Source: Euryarchaeota archaeon UBA125
Lineage (GTDB): Archaea; Thermoplasmatota; Poseidoniia; Poseidoniales; Thalassarchaeaceae
Reading direction: 5' to 3'
Assembly: GCA_002502625.1 (NCBI GenBank)
Contig: DAPV01000020.1
Location: 1 to 29,725, forward strand
DNA: 29,725 bases
The notes below the pieces were generated by a model. That model saw only the letters and a list, made by a program, of their open reading frames with translations, was not told the DNA's origin and did no database searches. How positions within the stretch are numbered: position 1 is the first letter of the stretch; each line of letters begins with the position of its first letter. The translations under genes were made by a program, and so were the position numbers. Below, one piece after another: positions 15,339 through 23,474 of the stretch.

Positions 15339-16580
15339 GCTTTCAACCAAGTCTTCTCTATTGAATTGTTTAGATGCCCATCCTGTAGCAATCAACGCAT
15401 AGAGAATACTACTGCCCATCCATAACATTGCATGAATAATTGAAACATCGCCCAACAAAGATGCCCTCATTCCTAAACATATGTTGAATATTGGAGCAAT
15501 AAACCACCATGCTTCGATGTTTTCCATATTCACGAACTGTGCAAATAATGCCGGGCCAATGAATAGGATTACCATAGGACCTAGTGTAGATCCAGCTTCT
15601 TTCACAGACCTTGCCCTCATTGCAACAGCCATTTCTACAGCGACGACGAAAATTGCGAATAGTAAAATTGTGACTACGAAAAGAATCCAACCTACTATCG
15701 ATACAGATGGCGGTGTTAACACCCCTGCTGCTAAGAATCTAATTGCAACGAATAATCCTACCAATTGCAATAGTACTGATGCGCTAGCAATTATTGCTAC
15801 TGCTAACCATTTACCCCACATAAGATCAGATCTTGCAACTGGTGTAGTCAATAATGCTTCTAATGTTCCTCTTTCACGTTCTCCTGCAGTAAGATCAATC
15901 GATGGTTGTACTGCAGATGTAGCAGTCCATAATGAGATAATAAATGGAACAAATAATGCAAATGTAAAGGCTGCTTGCTCACCAGATGTTGCAATATCTG
16001 CTGCTTCTACAGTCCCGTCCCATGTGACTGGATCGTAAACATCATCACGATCTAATTGATTCTCAGATAAAGTAGAATCAATTATTTCATCTTCCCAAAT
16101 ATCGATTTGGTTAAGCAACCTTGCCCTAGCCTCTCTGGATAATTCATCAGTACTATCTGAAAATATTACATATTCCCAATTTTCTGAAGCGTTGCCATCT
16201 CCATCACGAAGTAACAAAATAGCATCAAATTCTCCGTTTCTAATAGATAATGAGGCTTCATCTCTCAGAATCTCGTGATCTGAAAGTGACTTATTTTCAT
16301 CAAAAGTAGTATTACTATAGTGAACAATTACTGAAGATGAATTCAAGAGTTGAATTAATTCATTAGGATTATCTTCTCCTTCCTCAATTAATAATTGTAC
16401 AGAAACAGAATATTCCCCTAGTTCTTCAGCTTCCCCCTGTAAAAACATAGGAACTGCAACAAAAATAATTGGGAAAAGAATTAGTGGAACTAGTAACATT
16501 GCTGCTAATGTTCTCCAGTCTCTAACGAAATCTAGTAATTCTTTAGATGTTACAGTCCAAACAATTTGAAGTCGACTCAT
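15330..16580 (-). CDS. ABC-2 type exporter permease, NatB-like
   Basis: 416 aa. The N-terminus IVWTVTSKELLDFVRDWRTL leads into a first transmembrane helix (about 24-47). A long extracytoplasmic domain (about 50-205) with acidic Ser/Asn-rich text follows, then five or more helices from about residue 210 on. DLTAGERERGTLEALLTTPV near 227-246 is the diagnostic cytoplasmic coupling motif of NatB/YhaP-type permeases. NatAB pairs export sodium ions in bacteria, but related permeases carry other substrates; the substrate is not evident. Its ATG overlaps the natA-like stop (ATGA), so the two subunits are translationally coupled. Confidence 0.85.
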   Translation of the reverse strand: MSRLQIVWTVTSKELLDFVRDWRTLAAMLLVPLILFPIIFVAVPMFLQGEAEELGEYSVSVQLLIEEGEDNPNELIQLLNSSSVIVHYSNTTFDENKSLSDHEILRDEASLSIRNGEFDAILLLRDGDGNASENWEYVIFSDSTDELSREARARLLNQIDIWEDEIIDSTLSENQLDRDDVYDPVTWDGTVEAADIATSGEQAAFTFALFVPFIISLWTATSAVQPSIDLTAGERERGTLEALLTTPVARSDLMWGKWLAVAIIASASVLLQLVGLFVAIRFLAAGVLTPPSVSIVGWILFVVTILLFAIFVVAVEMAVAMRARSVKEAGSTLGPMVILFIGPALFAQFVNMENIEAWWFIAPIFNICLGMRASLLGDVSIIHAMLWMGSSILYALIATGWASKQFNREDLVESIS

Positions 16581-17407
16581 TCTTCTTCACCTCCATTATG
16601 TGTACGATTTTTTCTAGAAAATATCCCAAGCAAAATATTAGAAATTGTAGATGCTTTCTCTATGGGTTCGCTTCTTGCTACATCTCGAGTCAATGATATG
16701 TATGCATCTTCAAGATCTTCGGAGGATGTATCTTCAAGTAACTCACTTGGAGATCCATCTGCTCGAACTGTACCATTATGTAGAATTATTATTCTATCAC
16801 ATATTCTCTGAGCCTCAGATAACATGTGAGTACTGTATATCACAGTGCCCCCATCATCCCCTAGTTGTTTTACTAAATCTCTTACTTTCCTTGCACTTGT
16901 AACATCTAATCCAGCTGTCGGCTCATCCAATAACAATAGATCAGGACCATGTGCAATTGCTCGAATCAATGCAATTTTTTGGCGCATACCTCTAGAAAAA
17001 CCACGAGTAGGGCGATGTAATTCATCTTCAATATCAAGAGCTTTAGCAAATCTATGTGTTCTATCCCATGACTTCTCATCATTACGACCATGTATTCTAG
17101 TATGATATCGAATATTTTCCCACGCTGTCAATCTACTGTACAATCCTGTTGATTCTGGGACGACTCCCAGTCTTTCTCTAACCTCATCAACTGGTTTATT
17201 TTCTCCATCGTCAACGAATCTTACTGTGCCATATGAAGGTCGATAAACTCCACATAATAGTCTAAGGAGAGTGGTTTTTCCTGCCCCGTTTCCACCAACT
17301 AATCCTACAATTTCTCCTTTATTTAATTGAATTGTTACGTTTGAAAGCGCTGCTACATCTCCAAAATTTTTCGACACTCCGTCTACTACTAGCAGAGGAG
17401 AAGGCAT
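16577..17407 (-). CDS. ABC transporter ATPase, NatA-like
   Basis: 276 aa. Walker A is GGNGAGKTT (about 38-46), the signature loop is FSRGMRQK (in place of LSGGQ, common in NatA/CcmA-type ATPases), Walker B plus D-loop is LLLLDEPTAGLD, and the H-loop is STHML. Energises the downstream NatB-like permease with which it overlaps by 4 nt. The last 50 residues form an extra helical tail of unknown role. It begins 8 nt after the 102-aa unknown gene, with a GGTGA-type ribosome site just before its ATG. Confidence 0.9.
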   Translation of the reverse strand: MPSPLLVVDGVSKNFGDVAALSNVTIQLNKGEIVGLVGGNGAGKTTLLRLLCGVYRPSYGTVRFVDDGENKPVDEVRERLGVVPESTGLYSRLTAWENIRYHTRIHGRNDEKSWDRTHRFAKALDIEDELHRPTRGFSRGMRQKIALIRAIAHGPDLLLLDEPTAGLDVTSARKVRDLVKQLGDDGGTVIYSTHMLSEAQRICDRIIILHNGTVRADGSPSELLEDTSSEDLEDAYISLTRDVARSEPIEKASTISNILLGIFSRKNRTHNGGEEE

Positions 17408-17415
17408 TTTTCACC

Positions 17416-17724
17416 TCAAGATATTACTGATTCCACCGCAGCACTGAGTCCGGGGTGGGCTTCTTCAACATGATTAGATCTAGAAACTAAAGCAGACATA
17501 TGTGAAGCTAATTCATTTCTATCGATACCAGCATCAATTAGATTTGCAATCATCATCATTCCCCCTTGGATTGCACCGGCATCAAGATAAGCATCATTAG
17601 AAATTGTACCTTCTGATCTTAAAGAATCTAAAGCATTAGCAAGAGAGTCAATCAACTCCCTTACTGCACTTGATTCAATAGTTAAAATAGAGTTTGAAAT
17701 TGGCGTCAATACTGATTGCATCAT
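17416..17724 (-). CDS. Hypothetical alpha-helical protein (102 aa)
   Basis: Not recognised. Begins MMQSVLTPISNSILTIESSA (tandem ATG). The composition is helix-favouring, with regularly spaced Leu/Ala/Ile, no transmembrane segment, no cysteine and no signal peptide. It is soluble, possibly oligomeric through amphipathic helices such as SAVRELIDSLANALDSL. Coding is supported by its fit between the epimerase (39-nt gap) and the natA-like gene (8-nt gap) in the same orientation. It may belong functionally to the ABC exporter, but this is only positional. Confidence 0.6.
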   Translation of the reverse strand: MMQSVLTPISNSILTIESSAVRELIDSLANALDSLRSEGTISNDAYLDAGAIQGGMMMIANLIDAGIDRNELASHMSALVSRSNHVEEAHPGLSAAVESVIS

Positions 17725-17763
17725 CCTATCCGAACCATTGGGCCCATTTTACTCCATCGGGTT

Positions 17764-18177
17764 TTACGTTCTCTGAACAATCTCAACTAGAACTCCTCCA
17801 GTTGACTTAGGATGAACAAAAGCAATCATTGATCCATGGGCTCCAATTCGAGGGATGTCATCAATCATTTGAACTCCATTTTCTAGTAAGATACTGATAG
17901 TATGTTCAATATTTTCTACTCGAAATGCAATCTGTTGTATACCTTCACCACGTTTTTCGATAAAACGGCCTATGGGTGATTCAGGACTTGTTGCTTGAAG
18001 TAATTCTATTCTTGGAGGGACATCAGACTCACCACTGGTAGAAAAAAAACGAGCAATCACTCTATCATTTGGTAATTCTTCATCTTCCCCCATAATCAAT
18101 CCCAAAGCTACCCAAAATGGAGTTCTGTGATCGAGACTATTCACTGCTATACCAATATGATCAATTTCAATACTCAT
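17764..18177 (-). CDS. mce: Methylmalonyl-CoA epimerase (VOC family) with substituted metal ligand
   Basis: 137 aa, full length for this small vicinal-oxygen-chelate enzyme that interconverts (R)- and (S)-methylmalonyl-CoA. Visible: IDHIGIAVNSLD (H7, first metal ligand), IELLQATSPESPIGRFIEKR, and GGVLVEIVQ, holding the C-terminal metal Glu. The usual GxGxHHIAF segment reads GEGIQQIAF, so the two histidines are both glutamine; one of them is normally a metal ligand. The gene starts 9 nt after the mutase stop, so partnership with methylmalonyl-CoA mutase is clear and the enzyme is presumably active, perhaps with Gln as ligand. Confidence 0.88.
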   Translation of the reverse strand: MSIEIDHIGIAVNSLDHRTPFWVALGLIMGEDEELPNDRVIARFFSTSGESDVPPRIELLQATSPESPIGRFIEKRGEGIQQIAFRVENIEHTISILLENGVQMIDDIPRIGAHGSMIAFVHPKSTGGVLVEIVQRT

Positions 18178-18186
18178 TTTTACACC

Positions 18187-19752
18187 TCAAATTCCACTAG
18201 GAGCTCTCCAAGTTCCGAAAACAGATTTCATTGCATTCATGACTTCTCCAACTGTTGCACCTGATTTTACGGCGTTCAAAATATGAGGGAACAATTGGCC
18301 ATTAGAATCGCAAGCAATAGTCAATTCATTCAAACTATTTTTTACATTATTCTCATTTCTAGAAGATCTATGAGATTTTAATCGTTCAATTTGATTCTTT
18401 ACATTTTCCGGATTTAAAACCTGCCCAGCATCCTTAATTTCTGAATTATCAATAGCATGATTTACACCAACTATCTTTCGACTCCCAGATTCAATGTCGG
18501 ATAATTGGGACCATGCTGAATCGTGAATAGCACGTTGTTGAAATCCTCTTTCAATTCCATTCATAGCACCACCATTTTTGATAATTTCATCAATTTTTGT
18601 AGATGCTTTATCACGAATCTGTTTGGTTAGATATTCTACATGAACAGAACCAGAAAGGGGGTCAACAACCTCAGGTACTCCAGTTTCTTCACTAAGAATT
18701 TGTTGAGTCCGTAATGCAATCTTCACTGATTCTTCTGTAGGTAATCCTAGAGCTTCATCGAATGCATTTGTGTGCAATGATTGTGTTCCACCTAAAATGG
18801 CCGCTAATGCTTGGTAACTCACTCTTACAACATTGTTCATTGGCTGCTGCGCTGTCAAGGATACTCCTGCAGTTTGCGTATGAAACCGTAATTGCGAAGA
18901 TTTAGGATTAGTTGGATTATATCTTTCTGTAACAATATTATGCCATAATTCACGAGCGGCTCTAAATTTAGCAATTTCTTCGAAGAAATCATTATGGCAT
19001 CCAAAGAAAAACGATATTCTAGGAGCAAACGTGTCTATATCAAGACCAGAACGTATGGCTGCATCTACATATTCAATAGCGTTAGATAACGTGAAGGCTA
19101 CTTCTTCAATTGCTGTCGAACCAGCTTCTCTAATATGGTATCCACTAATTGAAATTGTATTCCACATTGGAGTATTTTCTGCACACCATTTCATTACATC
19201 AGTCGTTAATCGCAGACTTGGTTCAGGAGGAAAAACATAGAGTCCGCGGGCAATATATTCCTTGAGAATATCATTTTGTATGGTGCCCCTCAATTGATCT
19301 CTAGGAACACCGTTTTCATCGGCTATCGCTACATAAAGTGCAAACAAAATAGATGCTGGAGCGTTGATAGTCATTGATGTGGAAACCTGACCTAAGTCAA
19401 TCCCCTCGAATAATAATCTCATATCATCTACTGAATCAATGGCGACCCCTACTTTCCCAACTTCGCCGAACGATAAGGAATCATCACTATCCATTCCTAG
19501 TTGAGTAGGTAAATCAAATGCAACACTCAAGCCTTTTTGTCCTTCTTCTAGTAGTAACTTGAAACGTTCATTGGTTTCCTCCGCAGTAGAAAAACCAGCA
19601 TATTGACGCATAGTCCATCTTCTAGACCTATACATTTTTTCGTGGATACCACGAGTATATGGTGGACTACCTGATGCTGAATCATTAGAAATTGGAACAC
19701 CTGGGAATTCAATTCCGCCAAGAGTTCGCCCTTCGCGTTGGTCCGAATCCAT
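18187..19752 (-). CDS. mcmA1: Methylmalonyl-CoA mutase, catalytic (large, N-terminal) subunit
   Basis: 521 aa. Carries only the TIM-barrel substrate domain: YRSRRWTMRQYAGFSTAEET (about 41-60), VAFDLPTQLGMDSD, TINAPASILFALYVA, ISGYHIREAGSTA, FFFGCHNDFFEE and the SLHTNAFDEALGLPTEESV region. The cobalamin-binding domain (DxHxxG) is absent, as in the split archaeal enzyme whose small subunit is a separate gene; none is in this window. It isomerises (R)-methylmalonyl-CoA to succinyl-CoA in propionate/odd-chain and branched amino-acid breakdown. The stop is 9 nt before the epimerase start, giving a two-gene functional unit. Confidence 0.93.
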   Translation of the reverse strand: MDSDQREGRTLGGIEFPGVPISNDSASGSPPYTRGIHEKMYRSRRWTMRQYAGFSTAEETNERFKLLLEEGQKGLSVAFDLPTQLGMDSDDSLSFGEVGKVGVAIDSVDDMRLLFEGIDLGQVSTSMTINAPASILFALYVAIADENGVPRDQLRGTIQNDILKEYIARGLYVFPPEPSLRLTTDVMKWCAENTPMWNTISISGYHIREAGSTAIEEVAFTLSNAIEYVDAAIRSGLDIDTFAPRISFFFGCHNDFFEEIAKFRAARELWHNIVTERYNPTNPKSSQLRFHTQTAGVSLTAQQPMNNVVRVSYQALAAILGGTQSLHTNAFDEALGLPTEESVKIALRTQQILSEETGVPEVVDPLSGSVHVEYLTKQIRDKASTKIDEIIKNGGAMNGIERGFQQRAIHDSAWSQLSDIESGSRKIVGVNHAIDNSEIKDAGQVLNPENVKNQIERLKSHRSSRNENNVKNSLNELTIACDSNGQLFPHILNAVKSGATVGEVMNAMKSVFGTWRAPSGI

Positions 19753-19788
19753 GAATTGGCATAGGGGTAACGAACATCATACTGTCGT

Positions 19789-20676
19789 TCATCTGCGAGT
19801 GGTATATGAATCAATAACTGATATCAAACGATCACACTGCTCCTCTGTAATAGCTCCTGAAGTTACACGTTCACGAACAAATTCCTTTGCGGCATTGGCA
19901 TCTTGTCTCTCTCCTTTAGCCCATATACTTCCGAGTAAAACTGAATGGTGTTCAGGAGAAACTTCAATCTCCTTCAATAATGATCTCATTTCGTACCTGT
20001 ATTCTACATGTCTAGAACGATTCAGTCGACGAGCACGAGTTGCACGTTGTTCCACCCTCTGATTATTCTTTTTAGCCTTTGAAATTCTACGAGGAACTCG
20101 CTCTTTCTTTACTTCTGCAGGCTCTGGTTTTGGAGTTTGTGAACTAATCTGAGCATATCCTTGAGCTCGTGCAAATTCTTGAGCACCTTTGAGCAAATTA
20201 GAGGTTCGATCTTCATCAGATTGAACCTCAACCACTTGCTCTTCAGCATTAGTCTCAATAGTAGTTAATCCAAGTGATTTACGTTCTGCTCCATCCTGAA
20301 TTGAAGTTTCTTCAGGTGCAGCAATAGCAACATCTTCAACAATTTCTGCTGAGGGTGATTCGACTTCTTCGGATACTTCTTCAGATGCTTCTTCGACTAC
20401 TTCAGGTTCAACTGGCTCTGAAGGAACAATATCTCCATACTGCTTCTGAACTGGAGCAACAGGTGTTGATTGTGATAGAGTAGGAGCGATAGATTCTTGA
20501 GGATTTTCAGCAGTGGGAGGTGGAGTCAAACCAGGTGTTGGGTTGGTTGGTTGAGGACGAGGTCGAGGAGGGGCTCTCCGTCGTCCACCCTTTCCTCTAC
20601 GTGCCAGAACTCGTCCTCCAATACTTATTCCGTAGAATTCCCCCTCTAAAGGGTTCCTAGACTCAAGACCATGCAA
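19789..20676 (-). CDS. Hypothetical charged low-complexity protein
   Basis: Up to 295 aa, not recognised. Order of segments: an Arg/Gly/Pro-rich stretch (ARRGKGGRRRAPPRPRP, about 25-41), a Pro/Thr/Gln linker, an acidic Glu/Val-rich region (about 84-150), a Lys/Arg-rich basic segment (about 190-222), and a compact helical C-terminus (225-295) with EHHSVLLGSIWAKGE. The middle is likely disordered, and the basic ends suggest nucleic-acid or ribosome contact. The only start codon near the 5' end is TTG 20676, which overlaps kae1 by 14 nt; the true start is uncertain. Co-oriented with kae1 and the methylmalonyl genes. Confidence 0.55.
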   Translation of the reverse strand: MHGLESRNPLEGEFYGISIGGRVLARRGKGGRRRAPPRPRPQPTNPTPGLTPPPTAENPQESIAPTLSQSTPVAPVQKQYGDIVPSEPVEPEVVEEASEEVSEEVESPSAEIVEDVAIAAPEETSIQDGAERKSLGLTTIETNAEEQVVEVQSDEDRTSNLLKGAQEFARAQGYAQISSQTPKPEPAEVKKERVPRRISKAKKNNQRVEQRATRARRLNRSRHVEYRYEMRSLLKEIEVSPEHHSVLLGSIWAKGERQDANAAKEFVRERVTSGAITEEQCDRLISVIDSYTTRR

Positions 20677-21676
20677 TGGCAGTCATATCGGTTCTTAGCA
20701 TCTGGTCAACTGCAGAATCAATTAGATCAGTCGGACCTGAAGAAATCATCTGTAATCGTCCAAGTAAAGCAATCATTGTTCCATTATCTACGCAGTACAT
20801 TTTAGGTGGCCAATGACCTAAAGCTCCTCTTTCTTCACACATTACAGATGTCATATTTCTAATCCGTTCATTACAAGCAACACCTCCACCGAGTAGAAGT
20901 TCTGATTTTCCAGTGTGGGCTAAGGCTCGTTCAGCAACCTCAATGCATGCTGCAAATGCATGTTCTTGCAATGACCAACAAACGGATTCGAATGATGCTC
21001 CTTTCTGTACTAATGTATCTGCAGCATTCAAAATTCCTGAGAATGCTAAATCCATTCCTTGAACAGCATATGGTAATTCTAAATTTTCTATTGAAGGGTT
21101 AGGTACTATTTCTAAGTGAGCTAATGCAGATCGTTCAATTTCAGGACCGCCTGGAAAAGGGAAGCCGTGATGCCTAGCAAATTTATCTAACATATTACCT
21201 ATACCAATATCAAGAGTTTCTCCGAGTACTCTATATCGCCCATCCAGTCTAGCAATTACTTGTGTATTTCCACCACTAACATACAATAATACTGGATCAT
21301 CACAACCACAAATTGCTCGTCCAATTTCGATATGAGCCACACAATGATTTACACCCAATAACGGAACCTTACGAGAAGTAGAAATTGCTCTTGCAACTGA
21401 TGCTCCTACTCTAAGACAAGGGCCTAGACCAGGACCTTGGCTGAAAGCGACGCCTTCTAAATCGTCCATCATCAAGTCTTGTTCAGAAAGTAGACGACGA
21501 AGCAATTCCCCAGATATCTCGCTATGGTGGTCAGCTGCTTCTCTAGGATGTATACCTCCTTCAATAGGTCGAATTATCGAAGATGCCGAAGGAATCGGGG
21601 TTCCGTCTGACGTTACTGCACCAAATGAGAATGTGTGCGCAGTACTCTCAATCCCGAGTATCCACCCGTCACCCAT
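20663..21676 (-). CDS. kae1: tRNA N6-threonylcarbamoyladenosine synthase subunit Kae1
   Basis: 337 aa of the Kae1/TsaD/OSGEP family, the catalytic subunit that attaches threonylcarbamoyl to A37 of ANN-decoding tRNAs within KEOPS. Seen: GIESTAHTFSFGAV at the start, HPREAADHHSE (43-53), the metal pair H111 and H115 in NHCVAHIEIG, the ATP-site strand YVSGGNTQV (132-140), GGGVACNERIR and DNGTMIALLG. In several archaea Kae1 is fused to the kinase Bud32; here it is not, as the frame ends straight after the Kae1 domain. It is the first gene of the long minus-strand array and diverges from hutI, with about 49 nt between starts. Confidence 0.95.
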   Translation of the reverse strand: MGDGWILGIESTAHTFSFGAVTSDGTPIPSASSIIRPIEGGIHPREAADHHSEISGELLRRLLSEQDLMMDDLEGVAFSQGPGLGPCLRVGASVARAISTSRKVPLLGVNHCVAHIEIGRAICGCDDPVLLYVSGGNTQVIARLDGRYRVLGETLDIGIGNMLDKFARHHGFPFPGGPEIERSALAHLEIVPNPSIENLELPYAVQGMDLAFSGILNAADTLVQKGASFESVCWSLQEHAFAACIEVAERALAHTGKSELLLGGGVACNERIRNMTSVMCEERGALGHWPPKMYCVDNGTMIALLGRLQMISSGPTDLIDSAVDQMLRTDMTAIAWS

Positions 21677-21725
21677 GTTACCCGGATGACCGCATCCATT
21701 TCAAGCCTTGACGCTATCGAGGTGC

Positions 21726-22982
21726 ATGGATACGGTGATTGTAGGAGCGTCAGAGGTTGCCCATCTGAGTAAATCCAATGGTGAAAATGGGCGGATAGAT
21801 GGCGAATTAATGCTTAACCGTGAAGCACATGTTACTGATGATTTAGCAATCCATATCAAAGATGGAATTATTGTCAAGTTTTCTTCAAATGATGAAATGA
21901 TCCATGAATGGGGGTCACCTATTAAATCTAGTAGTGAAGTTAACTACATTGATGTAGAGGGAGCAGCAATTGTTCCTGGTTTCGTTGATGCACATACTCA
22001 TTTGTTATGGGATGGAGACAGATCCAAAGAAATGGCCATGAAACTTAGCGGAATGTCATACAGAGAAATTTCTGAAAACGGATTAGGAATTGCCTCTACG
22101 GTTTCTGCAACACAAAATGCATCAATAGAAAGAATGCTTGAAATTGGTAAAGAACGATTGAGAAGAGCACATGAATTAGGAACTACAACTTTAGAATCAA
22201 AGAGTGGTTATGGTCTAGACTTAGAAACTGAATTGAGAATGTTACAAGCATCATCATCTCTAGAAAAAAATAATGTTACTTTACACCATACCTGGTTAGG
22301 AGCACATGCATATCCTGAAAATGTCAATCAGAATAATTGGGATCGTCATCTTATTGATGAGCAACTTCCAGCAGTAATTGATCAGGGAATTGCACAATAT
22401 GTTGACGTCTTTTGTGAACCTGGTTGGTTCTCTGTAGAAACTACCGAAGAAATTTGTCGAAAATCTATGTCAAAAGGATTAGAAATTCGTCTTCATGTTG
22501 ACGAATTTACTGATGGTGGTGGATTAAATTTAGCAGCTGAATTAGGAGCAAGAACTGCAGATCATGCTGGATATTCATGCGATGATGCTCGTGCCAAAGC
22601 ATCTCATGCTGGTGTAAATACAGGATTTCTTCCAGGAACTCCATATGTTCATGGCGATTCATTTCAGACAGATTTAGCAAGGAGTATTGAAGAAGGATGG
22701 AAATGGTCTCTAGCAACTGATTTTAATCCCAATTGCAGAAGTCTTTCAATTCCATTTGTAGGAAGTTTAGCGGTTCACCGTATGAGAATACCTCCAATAG
22801 CCGCCTTGATCGCTGTAACCACAAATGCAGCCTCAACATTGGATGTAGAGCATGGAGTTGGTAAGCTGGTAGAAGGAGGAGTCGCAGATCTCAATATCTT
22901 GCGAACCAAGAGTGCTGATGGTTGGTGCCAAATGCCTGGAGATAATTCAGTAAGAATTTCATTCCACCATTCTCAATTGTGA
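21726..22982 (+). CDS. hutI: Imidazolonepropionase
   Basis: 418 aa from ATG 21726; a TTG 18 nt upstream is possible. An amidohydrolase-fold enzyme that opens 4-imidazolone-5-propanoate to N-formimidoyl-glutamate in histidine degradation. Metal ligands and substrate segments are visible: VDAHTHLLWDGDR (H90, H92), TTLESKSGYGLD, HHTWLGAHAYPE, LHVDEF (H257), TADHAGY (H280) and ATDFNPNC (D332). No other hut gene is in the window. It is divergent from kae1, and downstream lies a dyad-rich non-coding stretch. Confidence 0.93.
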   Translation: MDTVIVGASEVAHLSKSNGENGRIDGELMLNREAHVTDDLAIHIKDGIIVKFSSNDEMIHEWGSPIKSSSEVNYIDVEGAAIVPGFVDAHTHLLWDGDRSKEMAMKLSGMSYREISENGLGIASTVSATQNASIERMLEIGKERLRRAHELGTTTLESKSGYGLDLETELRMLQASSSLEKNNVTLHHTWLGAHAYPENVNQNNWDRHLIDEQLPAVIDQGIAQYVDVFCEPGWFSVETTEEICRKSMSKGLEIRLHVDEFTDGGGLNLAAELGARTADHAGYSCDDARAKASHAGVNTGFLPGTPYVHGDSFQTDLARSIEEGWKWSLATDFNPNCRSLSIPFVGSLAVHRMRIPPIAALIAVTTNAASTLDVEHGVGKLVEGGVADLNILRTKSADGWCQMPGDNSVRISFHHSQL

Positions 22983-22992
22983 ATTGCCATTA

Positions 22993-23058
22993 ATAGAACT
23001 GATTCTATTTGAAGAATTAAACATTATTTGTTATTCTACACTAATAGAATTGATTCTA
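22993..23058. repeat. Two copies of a TAGAA/TTCTA dyad
   Basis: ATAGAACTGATTCTAT (22993-23008) and TAGAATTGATTCTA (23045-23058) are near-identical palindromes with flanks that also agree (TAAT before, CT/TT after). An extra ATTCTA half-site lies at 23032-23037. Repeated spacing and identity suggest protein-binding sites rather than chance; the binding factor is unknown. Confidence 0.45.
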
Positions 23059-23120
23059 CTTCAAAAATATTACAATAATTGCATGTAATCTTAATTTCTA
23101 TTAAATCTCGATTACAGGGT

Positions 23121-23144
23121 GGCCGATAACGTACATTATCAGCC
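23121..23144. promoter_or_regulatory. 24-bp near-perfect palindrome
   Basis: Arms GGCCGATAAC and ATTATCAGCC flank a central GTAC. Two base pairs deviate from perfect symmetry, and both become G-U wobbles if the minus strand is transcribed, giving an uninterrupted 10-bp hairpin with a GUAC loop. It could be an operator for the downstream small gene or a minus-strand RNA hairpin. Confidence 0.4.
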
Positions 23145-23322
23145 ATTAATTCCATAATATATTATTAATTTAACAACCTGTGTCGAGCAGTGTAACGATT
23201 TATTCCATTTATTAAAAAAAAAACATTAATTTCTGCTTGTACCCCCCTACTTGAGAGTTAAATTTGAGGATTTTTTGCAATATTTCCGTATGATTCAAAT
23301 GACTCTGCATTTACGAGCAATC

Positions 23323-23472
23323 ATGTCATATGATGGATTCTGTTTAAAGTGCAAAATTTATGGCCCAATAAAGGACGGCAAATTGATCGTTATGAGTAAT
23401 GGTCGTACACGATGTGCAGGATTATGTTCTGAAGAAGGATGTACAGGCAAGATTTCGAAGATTGTGTCTTGA
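23323..23472 (+). CDS. Small Cys4 zinc-knuckle protein (DUF5679-like)
   Basis: 49 aa from ATG 23323 (MSYDGFCLKCKIYGPIKDGK). The inner ATG is chosen because the C-x-x-C element normally sits near the N-terminus in such proteins; the open frame extends back to 23251. Four cysteines in two pairs (FCLKCK and LCSEEGC) surround the segment MSNGRTRCAGLC, which resembles DUF5679-type proteins (CxxCK...NGRxaxxGxC). It probably binds one zinc; function is unknown. It is convergent with the NikR-like gene, with 2 nt between stops. Confidence 0.6.
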   Translation: MSYDGFCLKCKIYGPIKDGKLIVMSNGRTRCAGLCSEEGCTGKISKIVS

Positions 23473-23474
23473 CA

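Larger units (their letters stand above)
22983..23322. other. Non-coding, AT-rich stretch with several inverted repeats
   Basis: 340 nt without a convincing gene. It holds two TAGAA/TTCTA dyads (22993-23008 and 23045-23058, centres 51 nt apart), TGTAATC...GATTACA (23084-23090 and 23110-23116), a near-perfect 24-bp palindrome (23121-23144) and a run of ten A (23214-23223) that reads as a T-tract on the minus strand. The T-tract could end minus-strand transcripts running leftwards from the NikR-like gene. No tRNA, rRNA or known riboswitch pattern is recognised. A start at 23251 for the next ORF is possible but lacks support. Confidence 0.6.

Noticed and set aside
19548..19814. Minus-strand ORF of 88 aa at the mutase start
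   Set aside because: Out-of-frame shadow of the mutase N-terminus and its leader; no family resemblance.
22983..23250. Replication origin
   Set aside because: AT-rich with dyads, but no orc1/cdc6 gene or G-rich origin boxes nearby.
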